Shown here: positions 52,808-61,626 of the stretch, one piece after another
How positions within the stretch are numbered: position 1 is the first letter of the stretch
Layout: each line of letters begins with the position of its first letter
Assembly: GCA_038326205.1 (NCBI GenBank)
Contig: JBBQJV010000007.1
Span: 23,179-87,178, forward strand
Reading direction: 5' to 3'
Length of the DNA: 64,000 nt
From: UBA7672 sp038326205
GTDB taxonomy: Bacteria > Pseudomonadota > Alphaproteobacteria > Caulobacterales > Hyphomonadaceae
Notes under the pieces: model-generated
The model's database searches: none
What the model saw: the letters and a program-made list of their open reading frames with translations, nothing else
What the model was told of the DNA's origin: nothing
Position numbers and translations under genes: made by a program

Positions 52808-53641
52808 GTGCGCCGCCACGCCACAACGCCCCCCGTGATCATCACCCTCGACACGGCGGACGACCCGCGCATCGCCGGCTACCGCGCCGTGAAGGATCGC
52901 GACCTCATCCGCCATGACGGCCGCTTCATCGTCGAAGGCGCAATCGCGCTCAAGCGCCTTCTCACCGCCTCGCACTTTCCGGTCGAGTCGCTCCTCCTCG
53001 CCGCCAATCGCGTAGAGCCCCTCAGCGCCATCCTTGCAAGTCTGCCGCCCGACATCCCCGTCTACGTCACGCCTCAGTCAATCATGGACGGCGTCACCGG
53101 CTTCCCGATCCACCGCGGCGCCCTCGCCCTCGCGAAACGCACGCTGCCGCAGACGCCCACACATCTCATTGCAAGCCTGCCCGCTGGCCCCCTCACCCTG
53201 CTTGTGCTCATCGGCCTGTCGAACCACGACAATGTCGGCGGCTGCTTCCGCAACGCGGCGGCACTCGGCGCCAGCGCCGTCCTGCTGGACGAAACAAGCT
53301 GCGATCCGCTCTACCGCAAAGCCATCCGCGTGTCTTCGGGCGCCGCGCTCAGTCTGCCCTTCGCTCACGCGGGCAGTGGCGCTGACATCATCGCGGCGCT
53401 CATGATGGCTGGCATCACACCCTGGGCGCTTTCCCCCTCAGGCGGAGAGCTGATAATTGCATGTGAGCCGCCGCAGCGCCTCGCCCTCATCCTCGGCGCC
53501 GAAGGCCCCGGTCTCTCAGCCGAACTGATGGCGCAATGCCAGCGCATCTCCATCCCGATGGCTGGCGACATGGACAGCCTCAACGTCGCTACTGCCGGGG
53601 CCATCGCCCTGTCGTACGTTCTGTCGAAACGGCAGCTCTAG
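52808..53641 (+). CDS. SpoU/TrmH-family RNA 2'-O-methyltransferase
   Basis: A 277-residue protein. N-terminal substrate-binding part (residues ~20-100, KDRDLIRHDGRFIVEGAIAL), then the knotted SPOUT domain: motif 1 LIGLSNHDNVGGCFRNAAAL, motif 2 LILGAEGPGL, motif 3 ISIPMAGDMDSLNVATAGAI. Methylates a ribose in rRNA or tRNA using AdoMet. GTG 52808 comes directly after the upstream terminator; GTG 52835 is an alternative. Its stop interlocks with the convergent thioredoxin-like gene in CTAG. Confidence 0.9.
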   Translation: MRRHATTPPVIITLDTADDPRIAGYRAVKDRDLIRHDGRFIVEGAIALKRLLTASHFPVESLLLAANRVEPLSAILASLPPDIPVYVTPQSIMDGVTGFPIHRGALALAKRTLPQTPTHLIASLPAGPLTLLVLIGLSNHDNVGGCFRNAAALGASAVLLDETSCDPLYRKAIRVSSGAALSLPFAHAGSGADIIAALMMAGITPWALSPSGGELIIACEPPQRLALILGAEGPGLSAELMAQCQRISIPMAGDMDSLNVATAGAIALSYVLSKRQL

Positions 53642-54180
53642 CTGCGACGCCTGAAAATCTTCACGCAGGTGGCGCGCAGCTTGCGTGATTCCTCGGTCGT
53701 CATGCCCGGCGCGCCCTTGCGCATCATGTCCTGGAAGGCGTCGAGTTCCACAGCTTCGACCGGGAAACCGAAATTGTCTCCTGCCGGCATGATTGAATCC
53801 GTCACCCGCTTTGCCTTGCCATTCAACACGGCCATGTAGGGAAGACCGGTCCTGTCAGGCGTCAGGCTCTCATAAAACTCGTCCGCGCCTTCCAGCTGTT
53901 GCGCCTTCTTGTCTGGCTTCGATTCACGGGCGCGCAGATGGTAGACTACGAAATACTTCTCGAGGATCGCCGCACATGCAGGGTCCTCTAGCACCGTGTC
54001 GAGCAGCGTGCAGTATCCACACCAGCTCGCATGGAATACCAGCAGCAGCGTCTTGCCACTTGCCTCTGCTTCACTGGCCGCCTTCGCTACGGCATCGGAC
54101 GCCTTGCTCGCAAAAGCGAAGGCCGGCGCGGGCGCTAGGGCGATTGAAACCATCGCGCCGAGAAACAACCTGCGATTCAT
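53638..54180 (-). CDS. Exported thioredoxin-like protein
   Basis: A 180-residue protein from ATG 54180, with a signal peptide (MNRRLFLGAMVSIALAPAPA). The thioredoxin-fold part holds LLLVFHASWCGYCTLLDTVL with redox pair WCGYC near residues 53-57, and PYMAVLNGKAKRV. It resembles the thioredoxin-like/DsbDgamma-type secreted family that reduces or forms disulfides. The frame extends to 54243, but the shorter start has a GGGAG site. A convergent neighbour overlaps by four bases. Confidence 0.87.
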   Translation of the reverse strand: MNRRLFLGAMVSIALAPAPAFAFASKASDAVAKAASEAEASGKTLLLVFHASWCGYCTLLDTVLEDPACAAILEKYFVVYHLRARESKPDKKAQQLEGADEFYESLTPDRTGLPYMAVLNGKAKRVTDSIMPAGDNFGFPVEAVELDAFQDMMRKGAPGMTTEESRKLRATCVKIFRRRS

Positions 54181-54323
54181 GGCGCCCAACTCCCGATATC
54201 GTGAGGCAGCAGGCTGCCAGACCCCGGCGTCCCGGACAAGCAAGCAGAGCTGAACCCTTCTCTCCCCGCCTGAAATAGGAGAAACTTCGCCCGGCCCTGC
54301 CTAGCAAACCTACGGAACATCTC

Positions 54324-54821
54324 ATGATTTTACGTGCCTTCAGCGCTGTCCTCACTTTCGCCGCGCTGTCCGCCTGCAGCCCTGCTGCCGACAAGCCTGT
54401 CGCGAAATCCGAAGCGGACACGCCAACGCCAAGCAATCCGATCTTCGGTACATGGCAGATGAAGTCGTCCACCATCGCCCCGTGGTGGGATCATAACGGC
54501 CCAGAACCCACCGCCGATCCGGCCATGGCAAAGTTTGTCTTCTCGCCTGACAAGTCTTCCGGCCCGCCCATCCTGTCGTGCGACAAGCCGCGCTACACCA
54601 ATAACATCATGCCTGAGCGCGGGCTGTTCCAGGGCAACCTGCCCGACCCGCCCAGGGACGCGCTCGCGCTGGGCTTCACCAGCCCTGATGTCATCGTGGT
54701 GTCTTTCAGCTGCCAGTCAGGCACCGGCGATTTCCTTCTCGACTTCCCGATGATCGACGACAACACAATCATGCTCGGCCTCGACAACCTGCTCTACACA
54801 TTCAAACGCGCCGCCAACTAA
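54324..54821 (+). CDS. Lipoprotein of unknown function
   Basis: A 165-residue protein with lipobox LSAC near residue 15-18. The mature chain begins with a Pro/Ala linker, then IFGTWQMKSSTIAPWWDHNG, a phrase seen in other small exported proteins of proteobacteria, and ends DFPMIDDNTIMLGLDNLLYT. Two Cys (SCDK and FSCQSG) may pair. Beta-rich and lipocalin-like by appearance, but no family is assigned. Its stop overlaps the carboxylesterase start by one base (TAATG), so they are coupled. Confidence 0.78.
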   Translation: MILRAFSAVLTFAALSACSPAADKPVAKSEADTPTPSNPIFGTWQMKSSTIAPWWDHNGPEPTADPAMAKFVFSPDKSSGPPILSCDKPRYTNNIMPERGLFQGNLPDPPRDALALGFTSPDVIVVSFSCQSGTGDFLLDFPMIDDNTIMLGLDNLLYTFKRAAN

Positions 54822-56509
54822 TGCAGAAAGTGTTGTCCATGAATATGCCGATTGTGAATCGCCGCCGCGTCCTGCTCGGTGGCGTCTCGCTCGCAGGCCT
54901 CGCGGCATGTGGCGGACCGCAAGACCCGATGATGACCGCTACTGGATCCGATCCAACTCTTGTTTCGACGTCACTCGGCAAGTTGCGCGGCGTGAAAGCG
55001 GACGCCGTCTTCGAATTCCTCGGCGTGCGCTACGCCCAGCCGCCCGTCGGCGCGCTGCGCTTCCAGGCGCCTGTGAAGCCATCGGTGTGGAACGATGAAC
55101 AGAGCGCGGTCGCCTATGGCGAGCCTTCAGTCCAGATGCGCTCCGGCGCAGGCGCGGCGGCCTATCCCGTGCTTGTACAAACCGCGATGACCGAGGCATT
55201 CGCCCCGCCCGAGAACGTCAATCCGGCTGGCGAAGAAGATTGCCTTTCGCTGAACGTCTACACACCCGCCACTGGCGCCGAAGCAGGTGCGAGGCGACCC
55301 GTTATGGTTTGGCTGCATGGCGGTGGCTTTAGCTACGGTCAGGCCGGGCTCAACATCTATCGCGGCCACAACCTTGCGAAGAACCATGATGTCGTCTTCG
55401 TCGGCGTCAACCATCGCCTCAACGTGTTCGGCTTCCTCGCGCTCGACACGGCCGGCGTGCCCGGCTTCGCGGGTTCAGCCAATGCTGGCATGCTCGACAT
55501 CGTGATGGCGCTCGAATGGGTGCGTGACAACATCGCGCAATTTGGCGGCGACCCTGCCAACGTCACCATCTTCGGCCAGTCCGGCGGCGGCGCAAAAGTC
55601 TCCACCCTGCTCGCCATGCCCGCCGCGAATGGCCTGTTCCACAAGGCCGTCATCCAGTCGGGTGCAGGCTTGCGCGCCGGTACGAAGGAAGATGCTGCCG
55701 ACGCAGTCAGCGCCCTCATCATCGCGCTCGGCATCTCCGCTTCCAACGCCGCGCAGACGCTCCCCACGATCGATGCCGCAGACATCCTCGCCGCTGCAAA
55801 GGAAATCGGCGTCAACAAATTCCGCCCGTCGATCGACGACGCCAGCATCCCGCGTCACCCCTTCGATCCCGATGCACCGGCGCAGTCCGCCAACATCCCG
55901 GTGATGATCGGTTTCACCAAGGACGAGCAGACGCTCTACAATGTGGGTAATCCGGACTGGATGAAGACCACCGACAAGCAGGTTCTCGACGCCGCCAACA
56001 AGGCGATCCCCGGCAAGGGCAAGGAAATCCTCGCTGGCTTCAAAGCGGCTTATCCCGACTACGCGCCGAACTACCAGCTGATGCAGGTGACCGGCACGTT
56101 CCGCTCGCTGTCCTTGCACCACACGCTGGCCTCGCGAAAGTCGGTTCAGGCCGCGGGCGTCTATGCCTACATCTTCGCGCACGACATCCCGCCGCAGGAC
56201 TTCGTGCTGAAGGCGCCGCACACGTCCGAGATTCCCTACATCATGGACAATGTCGCCAACGCTCCCCTCTTCGCAGGCACGACCGATGACGACTTAGCCA
56301 TGGGCACGCTTATGAGCGGCACCTGGGTGCAGTTCGCAAGGACGGGCGATCCCAATGGCGCGCCCGGTCTTCCGGCCTGGCCAAAATTCGACGCCGCCAA
56401 ACGCACCACCATGTTCTTCAAGAAGGGGTCGGCCGTGGTCGAAGAGCCCTTCAAGGACGTCTGGGCGCTGATTCAGGCAAACCCGAACGCCAACGCCCTG
56501 CCGATCTGA
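54821..56509 (+). CDS. Type-B carboxylesterase, Tat lipoprotein
   Basis: A 562-residue carboxylesterase. N-terminal Tat signal with lipobox (NRRRVLLGGVSLAGLAAC). The family oxyanion element is PVMVWLHGGGFSYGQAG; the catalytic Ser sits in ITFGQSGGGAK-like text (VTIFGQSGGGAKVS), with a Glu in MIGFTKDEQT and a His in KAPHTSEIPYI. Would hydrolyse carboxylic esters in the periplasm or outside. Start may be 54821, 54839 or 54845 (ATG in a row). Coupled to the upstream lipoprotein gene. Confidence 0.92.
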   Translation: MQKVLSMNMPIVNRRRVLLGGVSLAGLAACGGPQDPMMTATGSDPTLVSTSLGKLRGVKADAVFEFLGVRYAQPPVGALRFQAPVKPSVWNDEQSAVAYGEPSVQMRSGAGAAAYPVLVQTAMTEAFAPPENVNPAGEEDCLSLNVYTPATGAEAGARRPVMVWLHGGGFSYGQAGLNIYRGHNLAKNHDVVFVGVNHRLNVFGFLALDTAGVPGFAGSANAGMLDIVMALEWVRDNIAQFGGDPANVTIFGQSGGGAKVSTLLAMPAANGLFHKAVIQSGAGLRAGTKEDAADAVSALIIALGISASNAAQTLPTIDAADILAAAKEIGVNKFRPSIDDASIPRHPFDPDAPAQSANIPVMIGFTKDEQTLYNVGNPDWMKTTDKQVLDAANKAIPGKGKEILAGFKAAYPDYAPNYQLMQVTGTFRSLSLHHTLASRKSVQAAGVYAYIFAHDIPPQDFVLKAPHTSEIPYIMDNVANAPLFAGTTDDDLAMGTLMSGTWVQFARTGDPNGAPGLPAWPKFDAAKRTTMFFKKGSAVVEEPFKDVWALIQANPNANALPI

Positions 56510-56571
56510 TCCATTAACCCCCCGCTAACCATACCGGCCGCAAAAGTTAACGATTGGAGGCTCGGGACATT

Positions 56572-57537
56572 ATGCGCGTCCTCGTCACTGGTGGTTGCGG
56601 TTTTGTCGGCTCGGCCGTCGTGCGTCTCGCCGTCGAGCGTGGCGATCATGTGCTGAACGTCGATCAACGCCGCCGTTCCAATCCGACACCCGCGCTCGGC
56701 CCGATTGCGGCGCGCGAAGGCTATGCCCGGCTCGAAACCGATGTCGCCGACCAGCCCATGATGCGCGCGGTGATGCGCGAATTCGCGCCCGATGCTGTCA
56801 TCCATCTCGCCGCGAGTCTTGAATCGCAACCTGAAAAGCTGGTCGAGAACGAGATGGCGGTCGCCAACTCTATCCTTGAAGCCAGCCGCAGCTATCTCGG
56901 CACGCTGTCGGGCGAACGCCGCGATCGTTTCCGGCTCGTCCATGCCGAGCGCGCAGAATCCGACATTCCCGGCGTCCCGACTCAGGGACAAGCTGCGCGT
57001 GCAGCGGGCGCCACGTTGATGGGTCTCTGGTCCCGCGCCTGTGGTATTCCTCTGGTCACCTGCGTTGCCGGCGAAGCCTTCGGCCCGTGGCAATCACCGA
57101 CGTCTTTCATGGCGCGGCTTGTGACGTCGGTGCTGCACGAGCAGCCCTTTTCGATTCCCAATGCCGGTGAAGACGTGCGCGACTGGCTGCCGATCCGCGA
57201 TTTCGCAACAGGCCTATTGCTGGCTACTGATACGGCGCCAGCCATGTCCCGCATTGATTTCTCCGTGGGCGCCGAACGCGGCGACATTGATGTCGCCGAA
57301 TCCGTATGCGCCCTGCTCGATGAACGCGCTCCACGCGCCGGCGGTTCGTGGATGGACCTTGTCACCTTTGAAGGTGATGTTGCGTCGGCCACGCTCGGCC
57401 CGATGCTCGACGCTGCCGAAGCCGAGCGTGACCTTGGCTGGCGTCCGCAAGGGTTCCACGCCGGCCTCGACCGCCTGCTCACCTGGGCGCTGGCCAGCCG
57501 CGCCGCGTCGCGTAGCCTGTCGGTCGCGGCCGAATAG
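56572..57537 (+). CDS. NAD-dependent epimerase/dehydratase-like protein with lost catalytic motif
   Basis: A 321-residue extended SDR. ATG 56572 has a GGAGG ribosome site. MRVLVTGGCGFVGSAVVRLA contains the NAD motif GGCGFVGS, and the sequence resembles dTDP-glucose 4,6-dehydratase (RfbB-type: VLNVDQRRRSNPTP, AVIHLAASLESQP). The usual YxxxK active-site segment is replaced by QGQAARAAGATLM, and the preceding catalytic Thr/Ser-Glu region is also gone (LVHAERAESD). So it probably binds NAD or a sugar nucleotide without the standard chemistry. Single gene. Confidence 0.8.
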   Translation: MRVLVTGGCGFVGSAVVRLAVERGDHVLNVDQRRRSNPTPALGPIAAREGYARLETDVADQPMMRAVMREFAPDAVIHLAASLESQPEKLVENEMAVANSILEASRSYLGTLSGERRDRFRLVHAERAESDIPGVPTQGQAARAAGATLMGLWSRACGIPLVTCVAGEAFGPWQSPTSFMARLVTSVLHEQPFSIPNAGEDVRDWLPIRDFATGLLLATDTAPAMSRIDFSVGAERGDIDVAESVCALLDERAPRAGGSWMDLVTFEGDVASATLGPMLDAAEAERDLGWRPQGFHAGLDRLLTWALASRAASRSLSVAAE

Positions 57538-57650
57538 CACCCCCCTCTCACAGCACATTGAGCGGCCGCGCCTTGCCAGCGCGGACGGCATCGATACGTT
57601 GGCGCCAAACAGGGCCCAGACCCTGAACAGACCTCCGGGGAGGAGAATCC

Positions 57651-59738
57651 ATGAGCCAGCTCCGCGCGTTTGCGCTTGCGACTGCTTTGGCCGTTGGCCT
57701 GTCGGGCTGCGCGCCTCGCCCCGGCGAAGTTGTCAGCGAGACCGCTGAAGCGGGCGAAGCTCATCCCGGCGAGGCGGTCTACGAGCAATGGTGCTCCTCC
57801 TGCCACGACAATGGCCAGCAAAGCGGCGCTCCCTCGCTCGCCGCAATTCGCACCCTCAACCGCGCCACCGTGAAATACGCGCTCGAACTCGGCTACATGA
57901 AAATTCAGGCCAAGAATGTTCCGAAGGAAGAACTCGCCCAGCTCATCAACTGGCTGCCCAGCGCCGAAGGCACGAATGACGACTGGATCACCGCCGCGCG
58001 CTGCCCGACCAAGATTCGCGAAGTGCGCCTCACCGACGCTCCGCGCATCAGCACCACCTACGGCGTCACAAACAATGGCAACCGCGCGCAGACCGCAGAA
58101 CAGACCGGCCTCACCCGCGACCAGATGAAAGACCTCGAAGTCGCATGGGTCGCCGCCTTCCCCCAGACACCCACCATGCGCTCGCAACCCGTCATCGTCG
58201 GCAACACCATCTTCATCGCCGCCACCGATAGCGGCCGCCTCTATGCGCTCGACACCCATTCGGGTTGCGTGAAGTGGCATTACGTCTCCGACATGACGCT
58301 CCGTTCATCCCTCACCTTCGCCGAAGCTACCCCCACCTCCCCCCCCACCATCATCATGGGCGACGCCGCCGGTTTCGTGCATGCTGTAGATGCAAAGACT
58401 GGCAAAAAGCTCTGGGTCTCCGAGGCTCGCCTCAACGAGTACAACCGCATCACCGGCGCGCCTGTCGTGCATGACGGCAAAGTCTTTGCGCCTGTCTCCG
58501 CCATCGAAGTGAACTATGCCGGGCAGGACGATTACGAGTGCTGCAAAGGCCAGGGCGCAGTCGTGACCTTCGATCTCGCCACCGGCAAACGTCTCTGGGT
58601 CGGCAAGACGATGGAACCTGCACAGCCCACGCGCCTTGGCCGCACAGGCACACAGCAATGGGGACCTTCCGGTGCGATCATCTGGTCAACACCGATCGTC
58701 GATCCCGCGCGCGGTGTGATCTATGCCGGTACCGGCGAGAACACGTCATGGCCTGCGACCGACACGTCCGACTCCATCATCGCCTACGACATTAACACCG
58801 GCGACAAGCGCTGGGTGTTCCAGGCTACCAAGTCCGACATCTGGAACTATGCCTGCGGCCGACGCTCCGCCAACTGCGACTGGCCCGGCGAATACCACAG
58901 CCCTGACCATGACTTCGGCGCCACCTCCATGCTGATCAAGCGACAGGATGGATCAGAGCTCGTCGTCGCCGGCCAGAAGTCCGGTGTCGTGTGGGCGCTA
59001 AATCCCGATAACGGGCAACTGGTGTGGTCGAACAAGGTCGGACGCGGCTCTGCCAATGGCGGTGTCCATTGGGGCATGTCGTTCGACGGCACGCGCATCT
59101 TCGTCCCCAACAACGATTCGAACCGCCCCGCCGGCCCGGACGAGAACCCCGCCTGGGGTCCCGGCATCAACGCGCTCAACGCGATGACTGGCGAGATCGA
59201 ATGGTCCTACAAGAACAACGCCCGCGACTGCGGCCAGGATTTACCCGTAGCCAAAGCGAGCGCGCCCCCTCCCGAATGGCGCATCCAGCGCATCACTGCG
59301 CCCGTGCTGCCCACGCCCCGCGCTGCAACGCCACCTCCGCGACCGCTTGCAACGCCAGCCGCAACACCAGCACCGGCCGCACCCGGCGCAGCACCCCGCG
59401 TGACCTCAACCGAAAGCGCCGTCGCCGTTCGCCCCGCTTCAGCCGGACCCTGCCGTCTCGGCATGTCGCCCCCGCCGCTGCTCGTCGACAGCGCCGTCGT
59501 TACCGGGACGACGCAGGGCATGCTCCGCATCTTCGATGCGAAAACCGGCGAGGTCCTGTTCGAATACATGACCAACCGCGATTTCCCGACGACCGTGAAC
59601 AACGTCCCCGGCCACGGCGGCGGCCTCGATTCGGCGCCCTACATCGCCGGTGACGGCACGCTCTTTGTCCAATCCGGCTATGCCCGCTTCGGCGAACCCC
59701 CCGGCAACGTGCTGATCGCGTTCAAGCCCCGCCACTAA
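57651..59738 (+). CDS. PQQ-dependent dehydrogenase with N-terminal cytochrome c (polyvinyl-alcohol-dehydrogenase-like), lipoprotein
   Basis: A 695-residue exported quinoprotein. Lipobox LSGC near residue 19, then a monohaem cytochrome c domain with CSSCHDNG at about 49-54. The beta-propeller follows with repeated tryptophan-docking units (LYALDTHSGCVKWHY, VHAVDAKTGKKLWVSEAR, VTFDLATGKRLWVGK, IIAYDINTGDKRWVFQ, VWALNPDNGQLVWS) and GTGENTSWPATDTSDSIIAY. This order resembles polyvinyl alcohol dehydrogenase of sphingomonads. An Ala/Pro-rich insert (about residues 540-605) is present before a late Cys. Oxidises secondary alcohols or related groups, passing electrons to cytochrome c. Start ATG 57651. 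Confidence 0.85.
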   Translation: MSQLRAFALATALAVGLSGCAPRPGEVVSETAEAGEAHPGEAVYEQWCSSCHDNGQQSGAPSLAAIRTLNRATVKYALELGYMKIQAKNVPKEELAQLINWLPSAEGTNDDWITAARCPTKIREVRLTDAPRISTTYGVTNNGNRAQTAEQTGLTRDQMKDLEVAWVAAFPQTPTMRSQPVIVGNTIFIAATDSGRLYALDTHSGCVKWHYVSDMTLRSSLTFAEATPTSPPTIIMGDAAGFVHAVDAKTGKKLWVSEARLNEYNRITGAPVVHDGKVFAPVSAIEVNYAGQDDYECCKGQGAVVTFDLATGKRLWVGKTMEPAQPTRLGRTGTQQWGPSGAIIWSTPIVDPARGVIYAGTGENTSWPATDTSDSIIAYDINTGDKRWVFQATKSDIWNYACGRRSANCDWPGEYHSPDHDFGATSMLIKRQDGSELVVAGQKSGVVWALNPDNGQLVWSNKVGRGSANGGVHWGMSFDGTRIFVPNNDSNRPAGPDENPAWGPGINALNAMTGEIEWSYKNNARDCGQDLPVAKASAPPPEWRIQRITAPVLPTPRAATPPPRPLATPAATPAPAAPGAAPRVTSTESAVAVRPASAGPCRLGMSPPPLLVDSAVVTGTTQGMLRIFDAKTGEVLFEYMTNRDFPTTVNNVPGHGGGLDSAPYIAGDGTLFVQSGYARFGEPPGNVLIAFKPRH

Positions 59739-59792
59739 GTCGCGCAGACCGGGGCCCCGACCCGCCCGACTCTCATTTGGGGTTGGCATAAC

Positions 59793-59834
59793 CCCCGTGT
59801 CCGTGCAGCTTCCCGCTCGTCAAATGACACGGGG
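59793..59834 (+). promoter_or_regulatory. Long inverted repeat in the leader of the alanine symporter gene
   Basis: CCCCGTGTC (59793-59801) and GACACGGGG (59826-59834) are perfect 9-bp arms separated by 24 bases; the 3' arm covers the GGGG that is the likely ribosome site 11 bases before ATG 59846. Pairing could hide that site. No known riboswitch is recognised. Confidence 0.5.
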
Positions 59835-59845
59835 ACGAACCGCCT

Positions 59846-61423
59846 ATGGACAACCAGCCTTCGCTCCTCGACCACGTCACCAACGTCAGTGACTTCATCT
59901 GGGGGGGAACCTGGACGACGTTCGCGGCCGATGGACCGAGGACCGATCAGGTCATGCCCTTCCCGCCGATGGTGATCACCCTGTTCGGCGTTGGGCTCAT
60001 GCTCATGGTCCGGCTGAAATTCTATCCGATCCTCAAACTGCCCGCCGCTTTCGCTGGCCTCTTCAAGAAGCAGGAAGGCGGCAGCGGCGAGATCAGCCCT
60101 TTCGCTGCGCTTTCAACGGCTCTCTCCGGCCAGATCGGTACAGGCAACCTCGCTGGCGTCGCAACTGCAATCACGCTGGGCGGACCTGGCGCCATCTTCT
60201 GGATGTGGATCACCGCGCTCATCGGCATGGCGCTGGCCTTCGCCGAAGGCTCGCTTGCCATCCGCTTCCGCGACGTGAGCGAGAACGGCGAATATCGCGG
60301 CGGCCCGATGAGCTATATCCGCCGCGGCCTTGGCAAGAATTGGGGCTGGCTCGCCATCCTGTTCTGCATCGGCACGCTGTTCGGGTCGATCTCCACCGGC
60401 AACATGATTCAGGCCAATGGCATGGCCGACGCCATCACCGGCCTTTTCGGTCTAGGCGAAATCGGCAAGCCGATTGAAAGTGCGCTTGGCCTCTCCGCAG
60501 GTCAGGGCGGAGAAATGATCGCGGGGGCGGTCGTCTCGGTGCTCGTTTTCGTCGTCATCATCGGCGGCATCAAGTCGATCGGTTCGGTCGCCGAGAAAAT
60601 CGTGCCGACAATGGCGATCACCTATGTCGCGATGGCCCTGGTCGCAGTGATCATGAACTTCAGCGACATACCGGAAGCGTTTGGCGAAATCTTCGCCGGC
60701 GCGTTCTCGGGTCAGGCGGCGGCGGGGGGCTTCCTCGGGGCGGGCGCCATGCTCGCGATCCGCGCAGGCGTGGCGCGCGGTCTCTTCTCCAACGAGGCCG
60801 GTCAGGGCTCCACGCCAATGGCTCACGCGGCCGCCAGAACCAATGATCCCGCCAGCCAGGGCCGCATGGCGATGATGGGCACGTTCATCGACACCATCGT
60901 AGTCTGCACAATGACGGCGCTCGTCATTCTTACAGTGCAGGGCGCCTTCCCCTCGGCGGCCGGCGTGCAGGAACACGCCTGGACGTCAGACCTCACCGGC
61001 TTCGACATGACGTCTGGCGCTTATTCGACGGCCTTCCCGCTTGTGCTATTCGGCACGGTCACGCTTGGACAGGTCGTCGCCTCGCTCGCGCTGATGCTGT
61101 TCGCCTTCACGACACTGATCACGTGGGGCTATTACGGCGAACGGGCGATGACCTACATGTTCGGCACGCGCGTCGCGATTCCCTGGCGCGTCTTTTGGTG
61201 CATCATGGCGTTCGTCGGCTCGTTCCAGCAGATCGACTTCGTCTGGCGCACCGGCGACATCGCCAATGCCATGATGGCGCTGCCCAACCTGCTTGCGCTG
61301 GTGATGCTGTCGAGCGTCGTGGTCGCCCTCGCCAAAGGTAACCGCACCGCAGGCGTCGACCACGGCGACAACGAAGGCGCACCCGGCCCCGCTCCCGTTA
61401 ATCCCGGAGATCCGGTGCAATAA
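59846..61423 (+). CDS. Alanine/glycine:sodium symporter (AGCS family)
   Basis: A 525-residue membrane transporter with about 11 segments. The family signature is clear: ALSTALSGQIGTGNLAGVAT, GGPGAIFWMWITALIGMALA, FAEGSLAIRFR and later RGLFSNEAGQGSTPMAHAAA. The ATPMAHAA region and GQIGTGN bind alanine and sodium in homologues. It would take up D/L-alanine or glycine with Na+. An inverted repeat lies in the leader. The start ATG 59846 is preceded by GGGGACGAACCGCCT. Confidence 0.95.
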   Translation: MDNQPSLLDHVTNVSDFIWGGTWTTFAADGPRTDQVMPFPPMVITLFGVGLMLMVRLKFYPILKLPAAFAGLFKKQEGGSGEISPFAALSTALSGQIGTGNLAGVATAITLGGPGAIFWMWITALIGMALAFAEGSLAIRFRDVSENGEYRGGPMSYIRRGLGKNWGWLAILFCIGTLFGSISTGNMIQANGMADAITGLFGLGEIGKPIESALGLSAGQGGEMIAGAVVSVLVFVVIIGGIKSIGSVAEKIVPTMAITYVAMALVAVIMNFSDIPEAFGEIFAGAFSGQAAAGGFLGAGAMLAIRAGVARGLFSNEAGQGSTPMAHAAARTNDPASQGRMAMMGTFIDTIVVCTMTALVILTVQGAFPSAAGVQEHAWTSDLTGFDMTSGAYSTAFPLVLFGTVTLGQVVASLALMLFAFTTLITWGYYGERAMTYMFGTRVAIPWRVFWCIMAFVGSFQQIDFVWRTGDIANAMMALPNLLALVMLSSVVVALAKGNRTAGVDHGDNEGAPGPAPVNPGDPVQ

Positions 61424-61435
61424 GGCGAATAGGCG

Positions 61436-61479
61436 CTCATCCTTCGACGGACGGCGGCGCGCGCCTGCTCAAGGATGAG
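61436..61479. repeat. Inverted repeat CTCATCCTT...AAGGATGAG
   Basis: CTCATCCTT (61436-61444) and AAGGATGAG (61471-61479) are perfect 9-bp arms with a 26-base centre rich in GCG. It resembles a dispersed CATCCTTCGA-type palindrome found between genes in many alphaproteobacteria and lies right after the symporter stop, so it may double as a terminator-like structure. Confidence 0.6.
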
Positions 61480-61626
61480 TGTTTGGTGGCTTCTGTCGAG
61501 ATTGCGTCAGCCACGTAAGGCGAAGTAGCGCTCCTGGTGAGCAGCACGCGCAGCGTGCGTCCGTCGAACCACGAGCGCGAGGCTCAACCTCGAGCACCAG
61601 CTTCACTTCTCCAACACTCCGGCAGA

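Noticed and set aside
51525..52826. 433-codon frame antisense to the multidomain haem/copper protein
   Set aside because: Shadow composition; the sense frame has signal peptide, haem and EF-hand motifs.
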